Origin: Eledone cirrhosa
Taxonomy: Eukaryota > Mollusca > Cephalopoda > Octopoda > Eledonidae
Length of the DNA: 64,000 bases
Direction: 5' to 3'
NCBI GenBank assembly: GCA_964016885.1
Contig: OZ024759.1
Coordinates: 1,129,001 to 1,193,000, forward strand
Each line of letters opens with the position of its first letter. The first letter of the stretch is position 1. This document shows positions 14,301-28,420 of this stretch, piece by piece. The position numbers and the translations under genes were made by a program. The notes under the pieces were generated by a model. The model worked only from the letters and a program-made list of their open reading frames with translations. It made no database searches and had not been told where the DNA came from.

Positions 14301-17300
14301 CAGTCTATATTAGTAACATGCCAAAGTCTATATTAGTAGCATGACAAAGTCTATATTAGTAACATGACACAGTCTATATTAGTAACATGACACAGTCTAT
14401 ATTAGTAACATGACACAGTCTATATTAGTAGCATGACAAAGTCTATATTAGTAACATGACAAAGTCTATATTAGTAACATGACAAAGTCTATATTAGTAA
14501 CATGACAAAGTCTATATTAGTAACATGACACAGTGTATATTAGTAATATGACAGTCTATATTAGTAGCATGACAATGTCTATATTAGTAACATGACAAAG
14601 TCTATATTAGTAACATGACACAGTCTATATTAGAAACATGACACAGTCTATATTAGTAACATGACAAAGTCTCTATTAGTAACATGACAAAGTCTATATT
14701 AGTAACATGACAGTCTATATTAGTAACATGACAAAGTCTATATTAGTAACATGACAGTCTATATTGTAACATGACACAGTCTATATTAGTAACATGACAC
14801 AGTTTATATTAGTAACATGACATAGTCTATATTAGTAACATGATAAAGTCTATATTAGTAACATGACAGTCTATATTGTAACATGACACAGTCTATATTA
14901 GTAACATGACACAGTCTATATTAGTAACATGACAGTCTATATTAGTAACATGACAAAGTCTATATTAGTAACATGACAAAGTCTATATTAGTAACATGAC
15001 AAAGTCTATATTAGTAACATGACAAAGTCTATATTAGTAGCATGACACAGTCTATATTAGTAACATGACAAAGTCTATATTAGTAACATGACACAGTCTA
15101 TATTAGTAACATGACAAAGTCTATATTAGTAGCATGACAAAGTCTATATTAGTAACATGACACAGTCTATATTAGTAACATGACAAAGTCTATATTAGTA
15201 ACATGACACTGTCTATATTAGTAACTTGACAAAGTCTATATTAGTAACATGACACAGTGTATATTAGTAACATGACACAGTCTATATTAGTAACATGACA
15301 AAGTCTATATTAGTAGCATGACAAAGTCTATATTAGTAACATGACAAAGTCTATATTAGTAACATGACACAGTCTATGTTAGTAACATGACAAAGTCTAT
15401 ATTAGTAACATGACAAAGTCTATATTAGTAACATGACACATTCTATATTAGTAACATGACAAAGTCTATATTAGTAACATGGCAAAGTCTATATTAGTAA
15501 CATGACAGTCTATATTAGTAACATGACAAAGTCTATATTAGTAACATCACACAGTCTATATTAGTAACATGACAAAGTCTATATTAGTAACATGGCAAAG
15601 TCTATATTAGTAACATGACAAAGTCTATATTAGTAACATGACAGTCTATATTAGTAACATGACAAAGTCTATATTAGTAACATGACAAAGTCTATATTAG
15701 TAACATGACAGTCTATATTAGTAACATGACAAAGTCTATATTAGTAACATGACAGTCTATATTAGTAACATGACAAAGTCTATATTAGTAACATCACACA
15801 GTCTATATTAGTAACATGACAAAGTCTATATTAGTAACATGGCAAAGTCTATATTAGTAACATGACAAAGTCTATATTAGTAACATGACAGTCTATATTA
15901 GTAACATGACAAAGTCTATATTAGTAACATGACAAAGTCTATATTAGTAACATGACAGTCTATATTAGTAACATGACACAGTCTATATTAGTAACATGAC
16001 AAAGTCTATATTAGTAACATGACACAGTCTATATTAGTAACATGACACAGTCTATATTAGTAACATGACACAGTTTATATTAGTAACATGACAAAGTCTA
16101 TATTAGTAACATGACAAAGTCTATATTAGTAACATGGCAGTCTATATTAGTAACATGACACAGTCTATATTACTAACATGACAAAGACTCTATTAGTAAC
16201 ATGACAAAGTCTATATTAGTAACATGACAGTCTATATTAGTAACATGACAAAATCTATATTAGTAACATGACAGTCTATATTAGTAACATGACAAAGTCT
16301 ATATTAGTAACATGACAGTCTATATTGTACCATGACACAGTCTATATTAGTAACATGACATAGTCTATATTAGTAACATGACAAAGTCTATATTAGTAAC
16401 ATGACAGCCTATATTGTAACATGACACAGTCTATATTAGTAACATGACACAGTCTATATTAGTAACATGACAGTCTATATTAGTAACATGACACAGTCTA
16501 TATTAGTAACATGACACAGTCTATATTAGTAACATGACAGTCTATATTAGTAGCATGGCAATGTCTATATTAGTAACATGACACAGTCTATATTAGTAAC
16601 AAGACATAGTCTATATTAGTAACATGACAAAGTCTATATTAGTAACATGACACAGTCTATATTAGTAACATGACAAAGTCTATATTAGTAGCATGACAAA
16701 GTCTATATTAGTAACATGACACAGTCTATATTAGTAACATGACAAAGTCTATATTAGTAACGTGACAAAGTCTATATTAGTAACATGACAAAGTCTATAT
16801 TAGTAACATGACTAAGTCTATATTAGTAACATGACACAGTCTATATTAGTAACATGACAGTCTATATTAGTAGCATGACAAAGTCTATATTAGTAACATG
16901 ACACAGTCTATATTAGTAACATGACACAGTCTATATTAGTAACATGACACAGTCTATATTAGTAACATGACAGTCTATATTAGTAACATGACAAAGTCTA
17001 TATTAGTAACATGGCAAAGTCTATGTTAGTAACATGACAAAGTCTATATTAGTAACATGACAGTCTATATTAGTAACATGACACATTCTATATTAGTAAC
17101 ATGACAAAGTCTATATTAGTAGCATGACAAAGTCTATATTAGTAACATGACAGTCTATATTAGTAACATGCCAAAGTCTATATTAGTAGCATGACAAAGT
17201 CTATATTAGTAACATGACACAGTCTATATTAGTAACATGACACAGTCTATATTAGTAACATGACAGTCTATATTAGTAACATGACACAGTCTATATTAGT

Positions 17301-19436
17301 AACATGACAAAGTCTATATTAGTAACATGACACAGTCTATATTAGTAACATGACACAGTCTATATTAGTAACATGACACAGTTTATATTAGTAACATGAC
17401 AAAGTCTATATTAGTAACATGACAAAGTCTATATTAGTAACATGGCAGTCTATATTAGTAACATGACAAAGTCTATATTAGTAACATGACACAGTCTATA
17501 TTAGTAACATGACAAAGACTCTATTAGTAACATGACAAAGTCTATATTAGTAACATGACAGTCTATATTAGTAACATGACAAAATCTATATTAGTAACAT
17601 GACAGTCTATATTAGTAACATGACAAAGTCTATATTAGTAACATGACAGTCTATATTGTACCATGACACAGTCTATATTAGTAACATGACATAGTCTATA
17701 TTAGTAACATGACAAAGTCTATATTAGTAACATGACAGCCTATATTGTAACATGACACAGTCTATATTAGTAACATGACACAGTCTATATTAGTAACATG
17801 ACAGTCTATATTAGTAACATGACACAGTCTATATTAGTAACATGACACAGTCTATATTAGTAACATGACAGTCTATATTAGTAGCATGGCAATGTCTATA
17901 TTAGTAACATGACACAGTCTATATTAGTAACAAGACATAGTCTATATTAGTAACATGACAAAGTCTATATTAGTAACATGACACAGTCTATATTAGTAAC
18001 ATGACAAAGTCTATATTAGTAGCATGACAAAGTCTATATTAGTAACATGACACAGTCTATATTAGTAACATGACAAAGTCTATATTAGTAACGTGACAAA
18101 GTCTATATTAGTAACATGACAAAGTCTATATTAGTAACATGACTAAGTCTATATTAGTAACATGACACAGTCTATATTAGTAACATGACAGTCTATATTA
18201 GTAGCATGACAAAGTCTATATTAGTAACATGACACAGTCTATATTAGTAACATGACACAGTCTATATTAGTAACATGACACAGTCTATATTAGTAACATG
18301 ACAGTCTATATTAGTAACATGACACAGTCTATATTAGTAACATGGCAAAGTCTATGTTAGTAACATGACAAAGTCTATATTAGTAACATGACAGTCTATA
18401 TTAGTAACATGACACATTCTATATTAGTAACATGACAAAGTCTATATTAGTAGCATGACAAAGTCTATATTAGTAACATGACAGTCTATATTAGTAACAT
18501 GCCAAAGTCTATATTAGTAGCATGACAAAGTCTATATTAGTAACATGACACAGTCTATATTAGTAACATGACACAGTCTATATTAGTAACATGACACAGT
18601 CTATATTAGTAGCATGACAAAGTCTATATTAGTAACATGACAAAGTCTATATTAGTAACATGACAAAGTCTATATTAGTAACATGACAAAGTCTATATTA
18701 GTAACATGACACAGTGTATATTAGTAATATGACAGTCTATATTAGTAGCATGACAATGTCTATATTAGTAACATGACAAAGTCTATATTAGTAACATGAC
18801 ACAGTCTATATTAGAAACATGACACAGTCTATATTAGTAACATGACAAAGTCTATATTAGTAACATGACACAGTCTATATTAGTAACATGACAAAGTCTA
18901 TATTAGTAACATGACAAAGTCTATATTAGTAACATGACAGTCTATATTAGTAACATGACAAAGTCTATATTAGTAACATGACAAAGTCTCTATTAGTAAC
19001 ATGACAAAGTCTATATTAGTAACATGACAAAGTCTCTATTAGTAACATGACAAAGTCTATATTAGTAACATGACAGTCTATATTAGTAACATGACAAAGT
19101 CTATATTAGTAACATGACAGTCTATATTGTAACATGACACAGTCTATATTAGTAACATGACACAGTTTATATTAGTAACATGACATAGTCTATATTAGTA
19201 ACATGACAAAGTCTATATTAGTAACATGACAGTCTATATTGTAACATGACACAGTCTATATTAGTAACATGACACAGTCTATATTAGTAACATGACAGTC
19301 TATATTAGTAACATGACAAAGTCTATATTAGTAACATGACAAAGTCTATATTAGTAACATGACAAAGTCTATATTAGTAACATGACAAAGTCTATATTAG
19401 TAGCATGACACAGTCTATATTAGTAACATGACAAAG
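11301..19436 (+). repeat. 8.1-kb higher-order segment, copy 2
   Basis: Second copy of the 2985-11120 segment, with all landmarks shifted by 8,316 bp. Substitutions between copies are very few by eye; one private change is TACTAAC near 16171 where copy 1 has TAGTAAC. Both copies share the unusual ACA monomer just before GGCAAAGTCTATG (about 10008 and 18324) where other blocks have AAA, which supports direct descent. After about 19440 the sequence continues into the block shared with 31.3-35.0 kb. Confidence 0.86.
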
Positions 19437-22400
19437 TCTATATTAGTAACATGACAAAGTCTATATTAGTAACATGACACAGTCTATATTAGTAACATGA
19501 CACAGTCTATATTAGTAACATGACAAAGTCTATATTAGTAGCATGACAAAGTCTATATTAGTAACATGACACAGTCTATATTAGTAACATGACAAAGTCT
19601 ATATTAGTAGCATGACAAAGTCTATATTAGTAACATGACAAAGTCTATATTAGTAACATGACACAGTCTATATTAGTAACATGACAGTCTATATTAGTAA
19701 AATGACAGTCCATATTAGTAGCATGACAAAGTCTATATTAGTAACATGACAAAGTCTATATTAGTAACATGACACAGTCTATATTAGTAACATGACACAG
19801 TCTATATTAGTAACATCACACAGTCTATATTAGTAACATGACAAAGTCTATATTAGTAACATGGCAAAGTCTATATTAGTAACATGACAAAGTCTATATT
19901 AGTAACATGACAAGGCCTATATTAGTAATATGACACAGTCTATATTAGTAACATGACAAAGTCTATATTAGTAACATGACAGTCTATATTAGTAACATGA
20001 CAAAGTCTATATTAGTAACATGACAAAGTCTATATTAGTAACATGACAGTCTATATTAGTAACATGACACAGTCTATATTAGTAACATGACAAAGTCTAT
20101 ATTAGTAACATGACACAGTCTATATTAGTAACATGACAAAGACTCTATTAGTAACATGACAAAGTCTATATTAGTAACATGACAGTCTATATTAGTAACA
20201 TGACAAAATCTATATTAGTAACATGACAGTCTATATTAGTAACATGACAAAGTCTATATTAGTAACATGACAGTCTATATTGTACCATGACACAGTCTAT
20301 ATTAGTAACATGACATAGTCTATGTTAGTAACATGACAAAGTCTATATTAGTAACATGACAGTCTATATTGTAACATGACACAGTCTATCTTAGTAACAT
20401 GACACAGTCTATATTAGTAACATGACAGTCTATATTAGTAACATGACACAGTCTATATTAGTAACATGACCCAGTCTATATTAGTAACATGACAGTCTAT
20501 ATTAGTAGCATGGCAATGTCTATATTAGTAACATGACACAGTCTATATTAGTAACAAGACATTGTCTATATTAGTAACATGACATAGTCTATATTAGTAG
20601 CATGACAAAGTCTATATTAGTAACATGACAAAGTCTATATTAGTAACATGACAAAGTCTATATTAGTAACATGACAAAGTCTATATTAGTAACATGACAA
20701 AGTCCATATTAGTAACATGACTAAGTCTATATTAGTAACATAACACAGTCTATATTAGTAACATGACAGTCTATATTAGTAGCATGACAAAGTCTATATT
20801 AGTAACATGACAAAGTCTATATTAGTAACATGACACAGTCTATATTAGTAACATGACACAGTCTATATTAGTAACATGACAGTCTATATTAGTAACATGA
20901 CAAAGTCTATATTAGTAACATGGCAAAGTCTATGTTAGTAACATGACAAAGTCTATATTAGTAACATGACAGTCTATATTAGTAACATGACACATTCTAT
21001 ATTAGTAACATGACAAAGTCTATATTAGTAGCATGACAAAGTCTATATTAGTAACATGACAGTCTATATTAGTAACATGCCAAAGTCTATATTAGTAGCA
21101 TGACAAAGTCTATATTAGTAACATGACACAGTCTATATTAGTAACATGACACAGTCTATATTAGTAACATGACACAGTCTATATTAGTAGCATGACAAAG
21201 TCTATATTAGTAACATGACAAAGTCTATATTAGTAACATGACAAAGTCTATATTAGTAACATGACACAGTGTATATTAGTAATATGACAGTCTATATTAG
21301 TAGCATGACAAAGTCTATATTAGTAACATGACAAAGTCTATATTAGTAACATGACACAGTCTATATTAGTAACATGACACAGTCTATATTAGTAACATGA
21401 CACAGTCTATATTAGTAACATGACAAAGTCTATATTAGTAACATGGCAAAGTCTATATTAGTAACATGACAAAGTCTATATTAGTAACATGACAAGGTCT
21501 ATATTAGTAACATGACACAGTCTATATTAGTAACATGACAAAGTCTATATTAGTAACATGACAGTCTATATTAGTAACATGCCAAAGTCTATATTAGTAG
21601 CATGACAAAGTCTATATTAGTAGCATGACACAGTCTATATTAGTAACATGACATAGTCTATATTAGTAACATGACACAGTCTATATTAGTAGCATGACAA
21701 AGTCTATATTAGTAACATGACAAAGTCTATATTAGTAACATGAGAAAGTCTATATTAGTAACATGACACAGTCTATATTAGTAACATGACAAAGTCTATA
21801 TTAGTAACATGACACAGTCTATATTAGTAACATGACACAGTCTATATTAGTAACATGACAAAGTCTATATTAGTAGCATGACAAAGTCTATATTAGTAAC
21901 ATGACAAAGTCTATATTAGTAACATGGCACAGTCTATATTAGTAACATGACAGAGTCTATATTAGTAACATGACGGTCTATATTAGTAACATGACAAAGT
22001 CTATATTAGTAGCATGACAAAGTCTATATTAGTAACATGACACAGTCTATATTAGTAACATGACAAAGTCTATATTAGTAGCATGACAAAGTCTATATTA
22101 GTAACATGACAAAGTCTATATTAGTAACATGACACAGTCTATATTAGTAACATGACAGTCTATATTAGTAACATGACAGTCCATATTAGTAGCATGACAA
22201 AGTCTATATTAGTAACATGACAAAGTCTATATTAGTAACATGACACAGTCTATATTAGTAACATGACACAGTCTATATTAGTAACATCATACAGTCTATA
22301 TTAGTAACATGACAAAGTCTATATTAGTAACATGGCAAAGTCTATATTAGTAACATGACACAGTCTATATTAGTAACATGACAAGGCCTATATTAGTAAC

Positions 22401-23035
22401 ATGACACAGTCTATATTAGTAACATGACAAAGTCTATATTAGTAACATGACAGTCTATATTAGTAACATGACAAAGTCTATATTAGTAACATGACAAAGT
22501 CTATATTAGTAACATGACAGTCTATATTAGTAACATGACACAGTCTATATTAGTAACATGACAAAGTCTATATTAGTAACATGACACAGTCTATATTAGT
22601 AACATAACACAGTCTATATTAGTAACATGACACAGTTTATATTAGTAACATGACAAAGTCTATATTAGTAACATGACAAAGTCTATATTAGTAACATGGC
22701 AGTCTATATTAGTTACATGACAAAGTCTATATTAGTAACATGACACAGTCTATATTAGTAACATGACAAAGACTCTATTAGTAACATGACAAAGTCTATA
22801 TTAGTAACATGACAGTCTATATTAGTAACATGACAAAATCTATATTAGTAACATGACAGTCTATATTAGTAACATGACAAAGTCTATATTAGTAACATGA
22901 CAGTCTATATTGTACCATGACACAGTCTATATTAGTAACATGACATAGTCTATATTAGTAACATGACAAAGTCTATATTAGTAACATGACAGTCTATATT
23001 GTAACATGACACAGTCTATATTAGTAACATGACAC
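17656..23035 (+). repeat. 5.4-kb block repeated about 12 kb downstream
   Basis: Markers here recur at 29.5-35.0 kb: TTGTACC 17656/29529 (offset 11,873), GTGTATAT 18714/30679 and TCTC 18987/30952 (11,965), AAGGCC 19912/31808, TTGTACC 20280/32176 and TGAG 21741/33637 (11,896), AGTTACATG 22712/34698 and TTGTACC 22910/34896 (11,986). The steps are whole-monomer indels: +92 near 29.83 kb, -69 near 31.5 kb and +90 after 21974. The first part overlaps the end of the preceding 8.1-kb segment. Confidence 0.84.
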
Positions 23036-23045
23036 AGTCTATATT
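21655..23045 (+). repeat. 1.4-1.5-kb tandem unit, copy 1 (carries a 90-bp deletion)
   Basis: Paired with 23046-24520. TGAGAAAG 21741/23122 and ACGGTC 21974/23355 are 1,381 bp apart. Later markers, ATCATACAG 22287/23758, AGTTACATG 22712/24183 and TTGTACC 22910/24381, are 1,471 bp apart. The 90-bp step equals three 23-bp and one 21-bp monomers missing here just after ACGGTC. The distant copies near 33.87, 38.56 and 49.6 kb keep the longer arrangement, so this copy lost the monomers. Confidence 0.82.
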
Positions 23046-23058
23046 AGTAACATGACAC
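23035..23058 (+). other. Recombination junction of the 1.4-1.5-kb duplication
   Basis: To the left, the order (TTGTACC, ACA, ATA, AAA, 20-bp, ACA, ACA) matches what follows the landmark at 24381, where a 21-bp monomer comes next. To the right, the order (ACA, G-initial AAA, AAA, TGAGAAAG) matches about 21.67 kb, where an ATA monomer comes before. The switch must lie between the central base of one monomer (23035) and that of the next (23058). Monomer phase is not broken. Confidence 0.7.
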
Positions 23059-24520
23059 AGTCTATATTAGTAGCATGACAAAGTCTATATTAGTAACATG
23101 ACAAAGTCTATATTAGTAACATGAGAAAGTCTATATTAGTAACATGACACAGTCTATATTAGTAACATGACAAAGTCTATATTAGTAACATGACACAGTC
23201 TATATTAGTAACATGACACAGTCTATATTAGTAACATGACAAAGTCTATATTAGTAGCATGACAAAGTCTATATTAGTAACATGACAAAGTCTATATTAG
23301 TAACATGGCACAGTCTATATTAGTAACATGACAGAGTCTATATTAGTAACATGACGGTCTATATTAGTAACATGACAGTCTATATTAGTAGCATGACAAA
23401 GTCTATATTAGTAACATGACACAGTCTATATCAGTAACATGACACAGTCTATATTAGTAACATGACAAAGTCTATATTAGTAGCATGACAAAGTCTATAT
23501 TAGTAACATGACACAGTCTATATTAGTAACATGACAAAGTCTATATTAGTAGCATGACAAAGTCTATATTAGTAACATGACAAACTCTATATTAGTAACA
23601 TGACACAGTCTATATTAGTAACATGACAGTCTATATTAGTAACATGACAGTCCATATTAGTAGCATGACAAAGTCTATATTAGTAACATGACAAAGTCTA
23701 TATTAGTAACATGACACAGTCTATAGTAGTAACATGACACAGTCTATATTAGTAACATCATACAGTCTATATTAGTAACATGACAAAGTCTATATTAGTA
23801 ACATGGCAAAGTCTATATTAGTAACATGACACAGTCTATATTAGTAACATGACAAGGCCTATATTAGTAACATGACACAGTCTATATTAGTAACATGACA
23901 AAGTATATATTAGTAACATGACAGTCTATATTAGTAACATGACAAAGTCTATATTAGTAACATGACAAAGTCTATATTAGTAACATGACAGTCTATATTA
24001 GTAACATGACACAGTCTATATTAGTAACATGACAAAGTCTATATTAGTAACATGACACAGTCTATATTAGTAACATAACACAGTCTATATTAGTAACATG
24101 ACACAGTTTATATTAGTAACATGACAAAGTCTATATTAGTAACATGACAAAGTCTATATTAGTAACATGGCAGTCTATATTAGTTACATGACAAAGTCTA
24201 TATTAGTAACATGACACAGTCTATATTAGTAACATGACAAAGACTCTATTAGTAACATGACAAAGTCTATATTAGTAACATGACAGTCTATATTAGTAAC
24301 ATGACAAAATCTATATTAGTAACATGACAGTCTATAATAGTAACATGACAAAGTCTATATTAGTAACATGACAGTCTATATTGTACCATGACACAGTCTA
24401 TATTAGTAACATGACATAGTCTATATTAGTAACATGACAAAGTCTATATTAGTAACATGACAGTCTATATTGTAACATGACACAGTCTATATTAGTAACA
24501 TGACACAGTCTATATTAGTA
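23046..24520 (+). repeat. 1.4-1.5-kb tandem unit, copy 2
   Basis: Full-length partner of the preceding unit. It keeps the ACGGTC, 21-bp, G-initial and TATATCAGT monomer series (near 23.4 kb) also seen near 33.9, 38.6 and 49.7 kb. Private changes include CTATAGTAG near 23725, AAGTATATAT near 23902 and TCTATAATAG near 24335. Homology with copy 1 ends at about 24506-24529, where a 21-bp monomer follows two ACA monomers. Confidence 0.82.
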
Positions 24521-26100
24521 ACATGACAGTCTATATTAGTAACATGACAAAGTCTATATTAGTAACATGACAAAGTCTATATTAGTATCATGACAAAGTC
24601 TATATTAGTAGCATGACACAGTCTATATTAGTAACATGACAAAGTCTATATTAGTAACATGACACAGTCTATATTAGTAACATGACAAAGTCTATATTAG
24701 TAACATGACACAGTCTATATTAGTAACATGACATAGTCTATATTAGTAACATGACAAAGTCTATATTAGTAGCATGACACAGTCTAAATTAGTAACATGA
24801 CACAGTCTATATTAGTAACATGACAGTCTATATTAGTAACATGACACAGTCTATATTAGTAACATGACAAAGTCTATATTAGTAGTATGACAAAGTCTAT
24901 ATTAGTAACATGACAGTCTATATTAGTAACATGACAAAGTCTATATTAGTAGCATGACAAAGTCTATATTAGTAGCATGACACAGTCTATCTTAGTAACA
25001 TGACACAGTCTATATTAGTAACATGACACAGTCTATATTAGTAACATGACAAAGTCTATATTAGTAGCATGACAAAGTCTATATTAGTAACATGACAAAG
25101 TCTATATTAGTAACATGACACAGTCTATATTAGTAACATGACAAAGTCTATATTAGTAACATGACAAAGTCTATATTAGTAACATGACAGTCTATATTAG
25201 TAACATGACAAAGTCTATATTAGTAACATGACAAAGTCTCTATTAGTAACATGACAAAGTCTATATTAGTAACATGACAGTCTATATTAGTAACATGACA
25301 AAGTCTCTATTAGTAACATGACAAAGTCTATATTAGTAACATGACAGTCTATATTAGTAACATGACAAAGTCTATATTAGTAACATGACAGTCTATATTG
25401 TAACATGACACAGTCTATATTAGTAACATGACACAGTTTATATTAGTAACATGACATAGTCTATATTAGTAACATGATAAAGTCTATATTAGTAACATGA
25501 CAGTCTATATTGTAACATGACACAGTCTATATTAGTAACATGACACAGTCTATATTAGTAACATGACAGTCTATATTAGTAACATGACAAAGTCTATATT
25601 AGTAACATGACAAAGTCTATATTAGTAACATGACAAAGTCTATATTAGTAACATGACAAAGTCTATATTAGTAGCATGACACAGTCTATATTAGTAACAT
25701 GACAAAGTCTATATTAGTAACATGACACAGTCTATATTAGTAACATGACAAAGTCTATATTAGTAGCATGACAAAGTCTATATTAGTAACATGACACAGT
25801 CTATATTAGTAACATGACAAAGTCTATATTAGTAACATGACACTGTCTATATTAGTAACTTGACAAAGTCTATATTAGTAACATGACACAGTGTATATTA
25901 GTAACATGACACAGTCTATATTAGTAACATGACAAAGTCTATATTAGTAGCATGACAAAGTCTATATTAGTAACATGACAAAGTCTATATTAGTAACATG
26001 ACACAGTCTATGTTAGTAACATGACAAAGTCTATATTAGTAACATGACAAAGTCTATATTAGTAACATGACACATTCTATATTAGTAACATGACAAAGTC
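24381..26100 (+). repeat. Distant copy of the first 1.6 kb of the window
   Basis: TCTAAATT 336/24783, AGTAGTATG 435/24882, GTGTATAT 1444/25891 and CTGTGTTAG 1561 (CTATGTTAG at 26008) are all offset by 24,447 bp. The offset is 24,445 at the rare TATCATGAC monomer (141/24586) and 24,379 at the landmark, so three monomers were gained or lost near the start. The G-to-A difference at the last marker is shared with the related copies near 7.05 and 15.37 kb, so this copy is closer to those than to the 1,519-bp units at that site. Confidence 0.85.
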
Positions 26101-26495
26101 TATATTAGTAACATGACAGTCTATATTAGTAACATGACAAAGTCTATATTAGTAACATGACAAAGTCTATATTAGTAACATGACAGTCTATATTAGTAAC
26201 ATGACACAGTCTATATTAGTAACATGACAAAGTCTATATTAGTAACATGACACAGTCTATATTAGTAACATGGCAAAGTCTATATTAGTAACATGACAAA
26301 GTCTATATTAGTAACATGACAAGGTCTATATTAGTAACATGACACAGTCTATATTAGTAACATGACAAAGTCTATATTAGTAACATGACAGTCTATATTA
26401 GTAACATGCCAAAGTCTATATTAGTAGCATGACAAAGTCTATATTAGTAGCATGACACAGTCTATATTAGTAACATGACATAGTCTATATTAGTA

Positions 26496-26517
26496 ACATG
26501 AACAGTCTATATTAGTA
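26496..26517 (+). repeat. 22-bp monomer with a unique 1-bp deletion
   Basis: The monomer starts ACATGAACAGTC where related blocks have ACATGACACAGTC. It is the only 22-bp monomer I noticed. The loss of one base removes the first arm of the GAC...GTC dyad. In a family whose length variants otherwise sit inside the dyad spacer or in TATATTAG, this looks like a recent private deletion or a sequencing error. Confidence 0.75.
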
Positions 26518-27307
26518 GCATGACAAAGTCTATATTAGTAACATGACAAAGTCTATATTAGTAACATGAGAAAGTCTATATTAGTAACATGACACAGTCT
26601 ATATTAGTAACATGACAAAGTCTATATTAGTAGCATGACAAAGTCTATATTAGTAACATGACAAAGTCTATATTAGTAACATGACACAGTCTATATTAGT
26701 AACATGACAAAGTCTATATTAGTAACATGACGGTCTATATTAGTAACATGACAGTCTATATTAGTAGCATGACAAAGTCTATATTAGTAACATGACACAG
26801 TCTATATTAGTAACATGACACAGTCTATATTAGTAACATGACAAAGTCTATATTAGTAGCATGACAAAGTCTATATTAGTAACATGACACAGTCTATATT
26901 AGTAACATGACAAAGTCTATATTAGTAACATGACAAAGTCTATATTAGTAACATGACAAAGTCTATATTAGTAACATGACTAAGTCTATATTAGTAACAT
27001 GACACAGTCTATATTAGTAACATGACAGTCTATATTAGTAGCATGACAAAGTCTATATTAGTAACATGACAAAGTCTATATTAGTAACATGACACAGTCT
27101 ATATTAGTAACATGACACAGTCTATATTAGTAACATGACAGTCTATATTAGTAACATGACAAAGTCTATATTAGTAACATGGCAAAGTCTATGTTAGTAA
27201 CATGACAAAGTCTATATTAGTAACATGACAGTCTATATTAGTAACATGACACATTCTATATTAGTAACATGACAAAGTCTATATTAGTAGCATGACAAAG
27301 TCTATAT

Positions 27308-28418
27308 TAGTAACATGCCAAAGTCTATATTAGTAGCATGACAAAGTCTATATTAGTAACATGACACAGTCTATATTAGTAACATGACACAGTCTATATT
27401 AGTAACATGACACAGTCTATATTAGTAGCATGACAAAGTCTATATTAGTAACATGACAAAGTCTATATTAGTAGCATGACAAAGTCTATATTAGTAACAT
27501 GACAAAGTCTATATTAGTAACATGACAAAGTCTATATTAGTAGCATGACACAGTCTATATTAGTAACATGACAAAGTCTATATTAGTAACATGACAAAGT
27601 CTATATTAGTAGCATGACAAAGTCTATATTAGTAACATGACAGTCTATATTAGTAACATGACACAGTCTATATTAGTAACATGACAAAGTCTATATTAGT
27701 AACATGACTCAGTCTATATTAGTAACATGACAAAGTCTATATTAGTAACATGACAAAGTCTATATTAGTAACATGACACAGTCTATATTAGTAACATGAC
27801 AGTCTATATTAGTAAAATGACAGTCCATATTAGTAGCATGACAAAGTCTATATTAGTAACATGACAAAGTCTATATTAGTAACATGACACAGTCTATATT
27901 AGTAACATGACACAGTCTATATTAGTAACATCACACAGTCTATATTAGTAACATGACAAAGTCTATATTAGTAACATGGCAAAGTCTATATTAGTAACAT
28001 GACAAAGTCTATATTAGTAACATGACAGTCTATATTAGTAACATGACACAGTCTATATTAGTAACATGACAAAGTCTATATTAGTAACATGACACAGTCT
28101 ATATTAGTAACATGACACAGTCTATATTAGTAACATGACACAGTTTATATTAGTAACATGACAAAGTCTATATTAGTAACATGACAAAGTCTATATTAGT
28201 AACATGGCAGTCTATATTAGTAACATGACAAAGTCTATATTAGTAACATGACACAGTCTATATTAGTAACATGACAAAGACTCTATTAGTAACATGACAA
28301 AGTCTATATTAGTAACATGACAGTCTATATTAGTAACATGACAAAATCTATATTAGTAACATGACAGTCTATATTAGTAACATGACAAAGTCTATATTAG
28401 TAACATGACAGTCTATAT
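27308..28418 (+). repeat. 1,111-bp tandem unit, copy 1
   Basis: Five rare markers recur at exactly +1,111 bp: ATGCCAAAG 27316/28427, GTCCATAT 27823/28934, ATCACACAG 27931/29042, CAGTTTAT 28143/29254 and GACTCT 28279/29390. The unit counts as 41 monomers of 23 bp and 8 of 21 bp (49 monomers, 1,111 bp). I saw no difference between copies, which suggests this is one of the youngest duplications in the window or an assembly duplication. Confidence 0.9.
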
Positions 28419-28420
28419 TA
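28408..28420 (+). other. Breakpoint joining the two 1,111-bp units
   Basis: The left part is the 21/20-bp monomer that elsewhere always runs into TTGTACC. The right part is the TTAGTAACATGCC context that elsewhere starts a G-initial AAA series. The last left-specific base is the short dyad spacer near 28408 and the first right-specific base is the A of TTAG at 28420. The exchange therefore lies inside one monomer and keeps register. Confidence 0.78.

Noticed and set aside
21740..21760. Rare monomers (TGAGAAAG, ACGGTC, CAAGGCC, ATCATACAG) as inserted foreign sequence or regulatory sites
   Set aside because: Each differs from the consensus by one or two bases and recurs in duplicated blocks, so they are inherited variants useful as markers.
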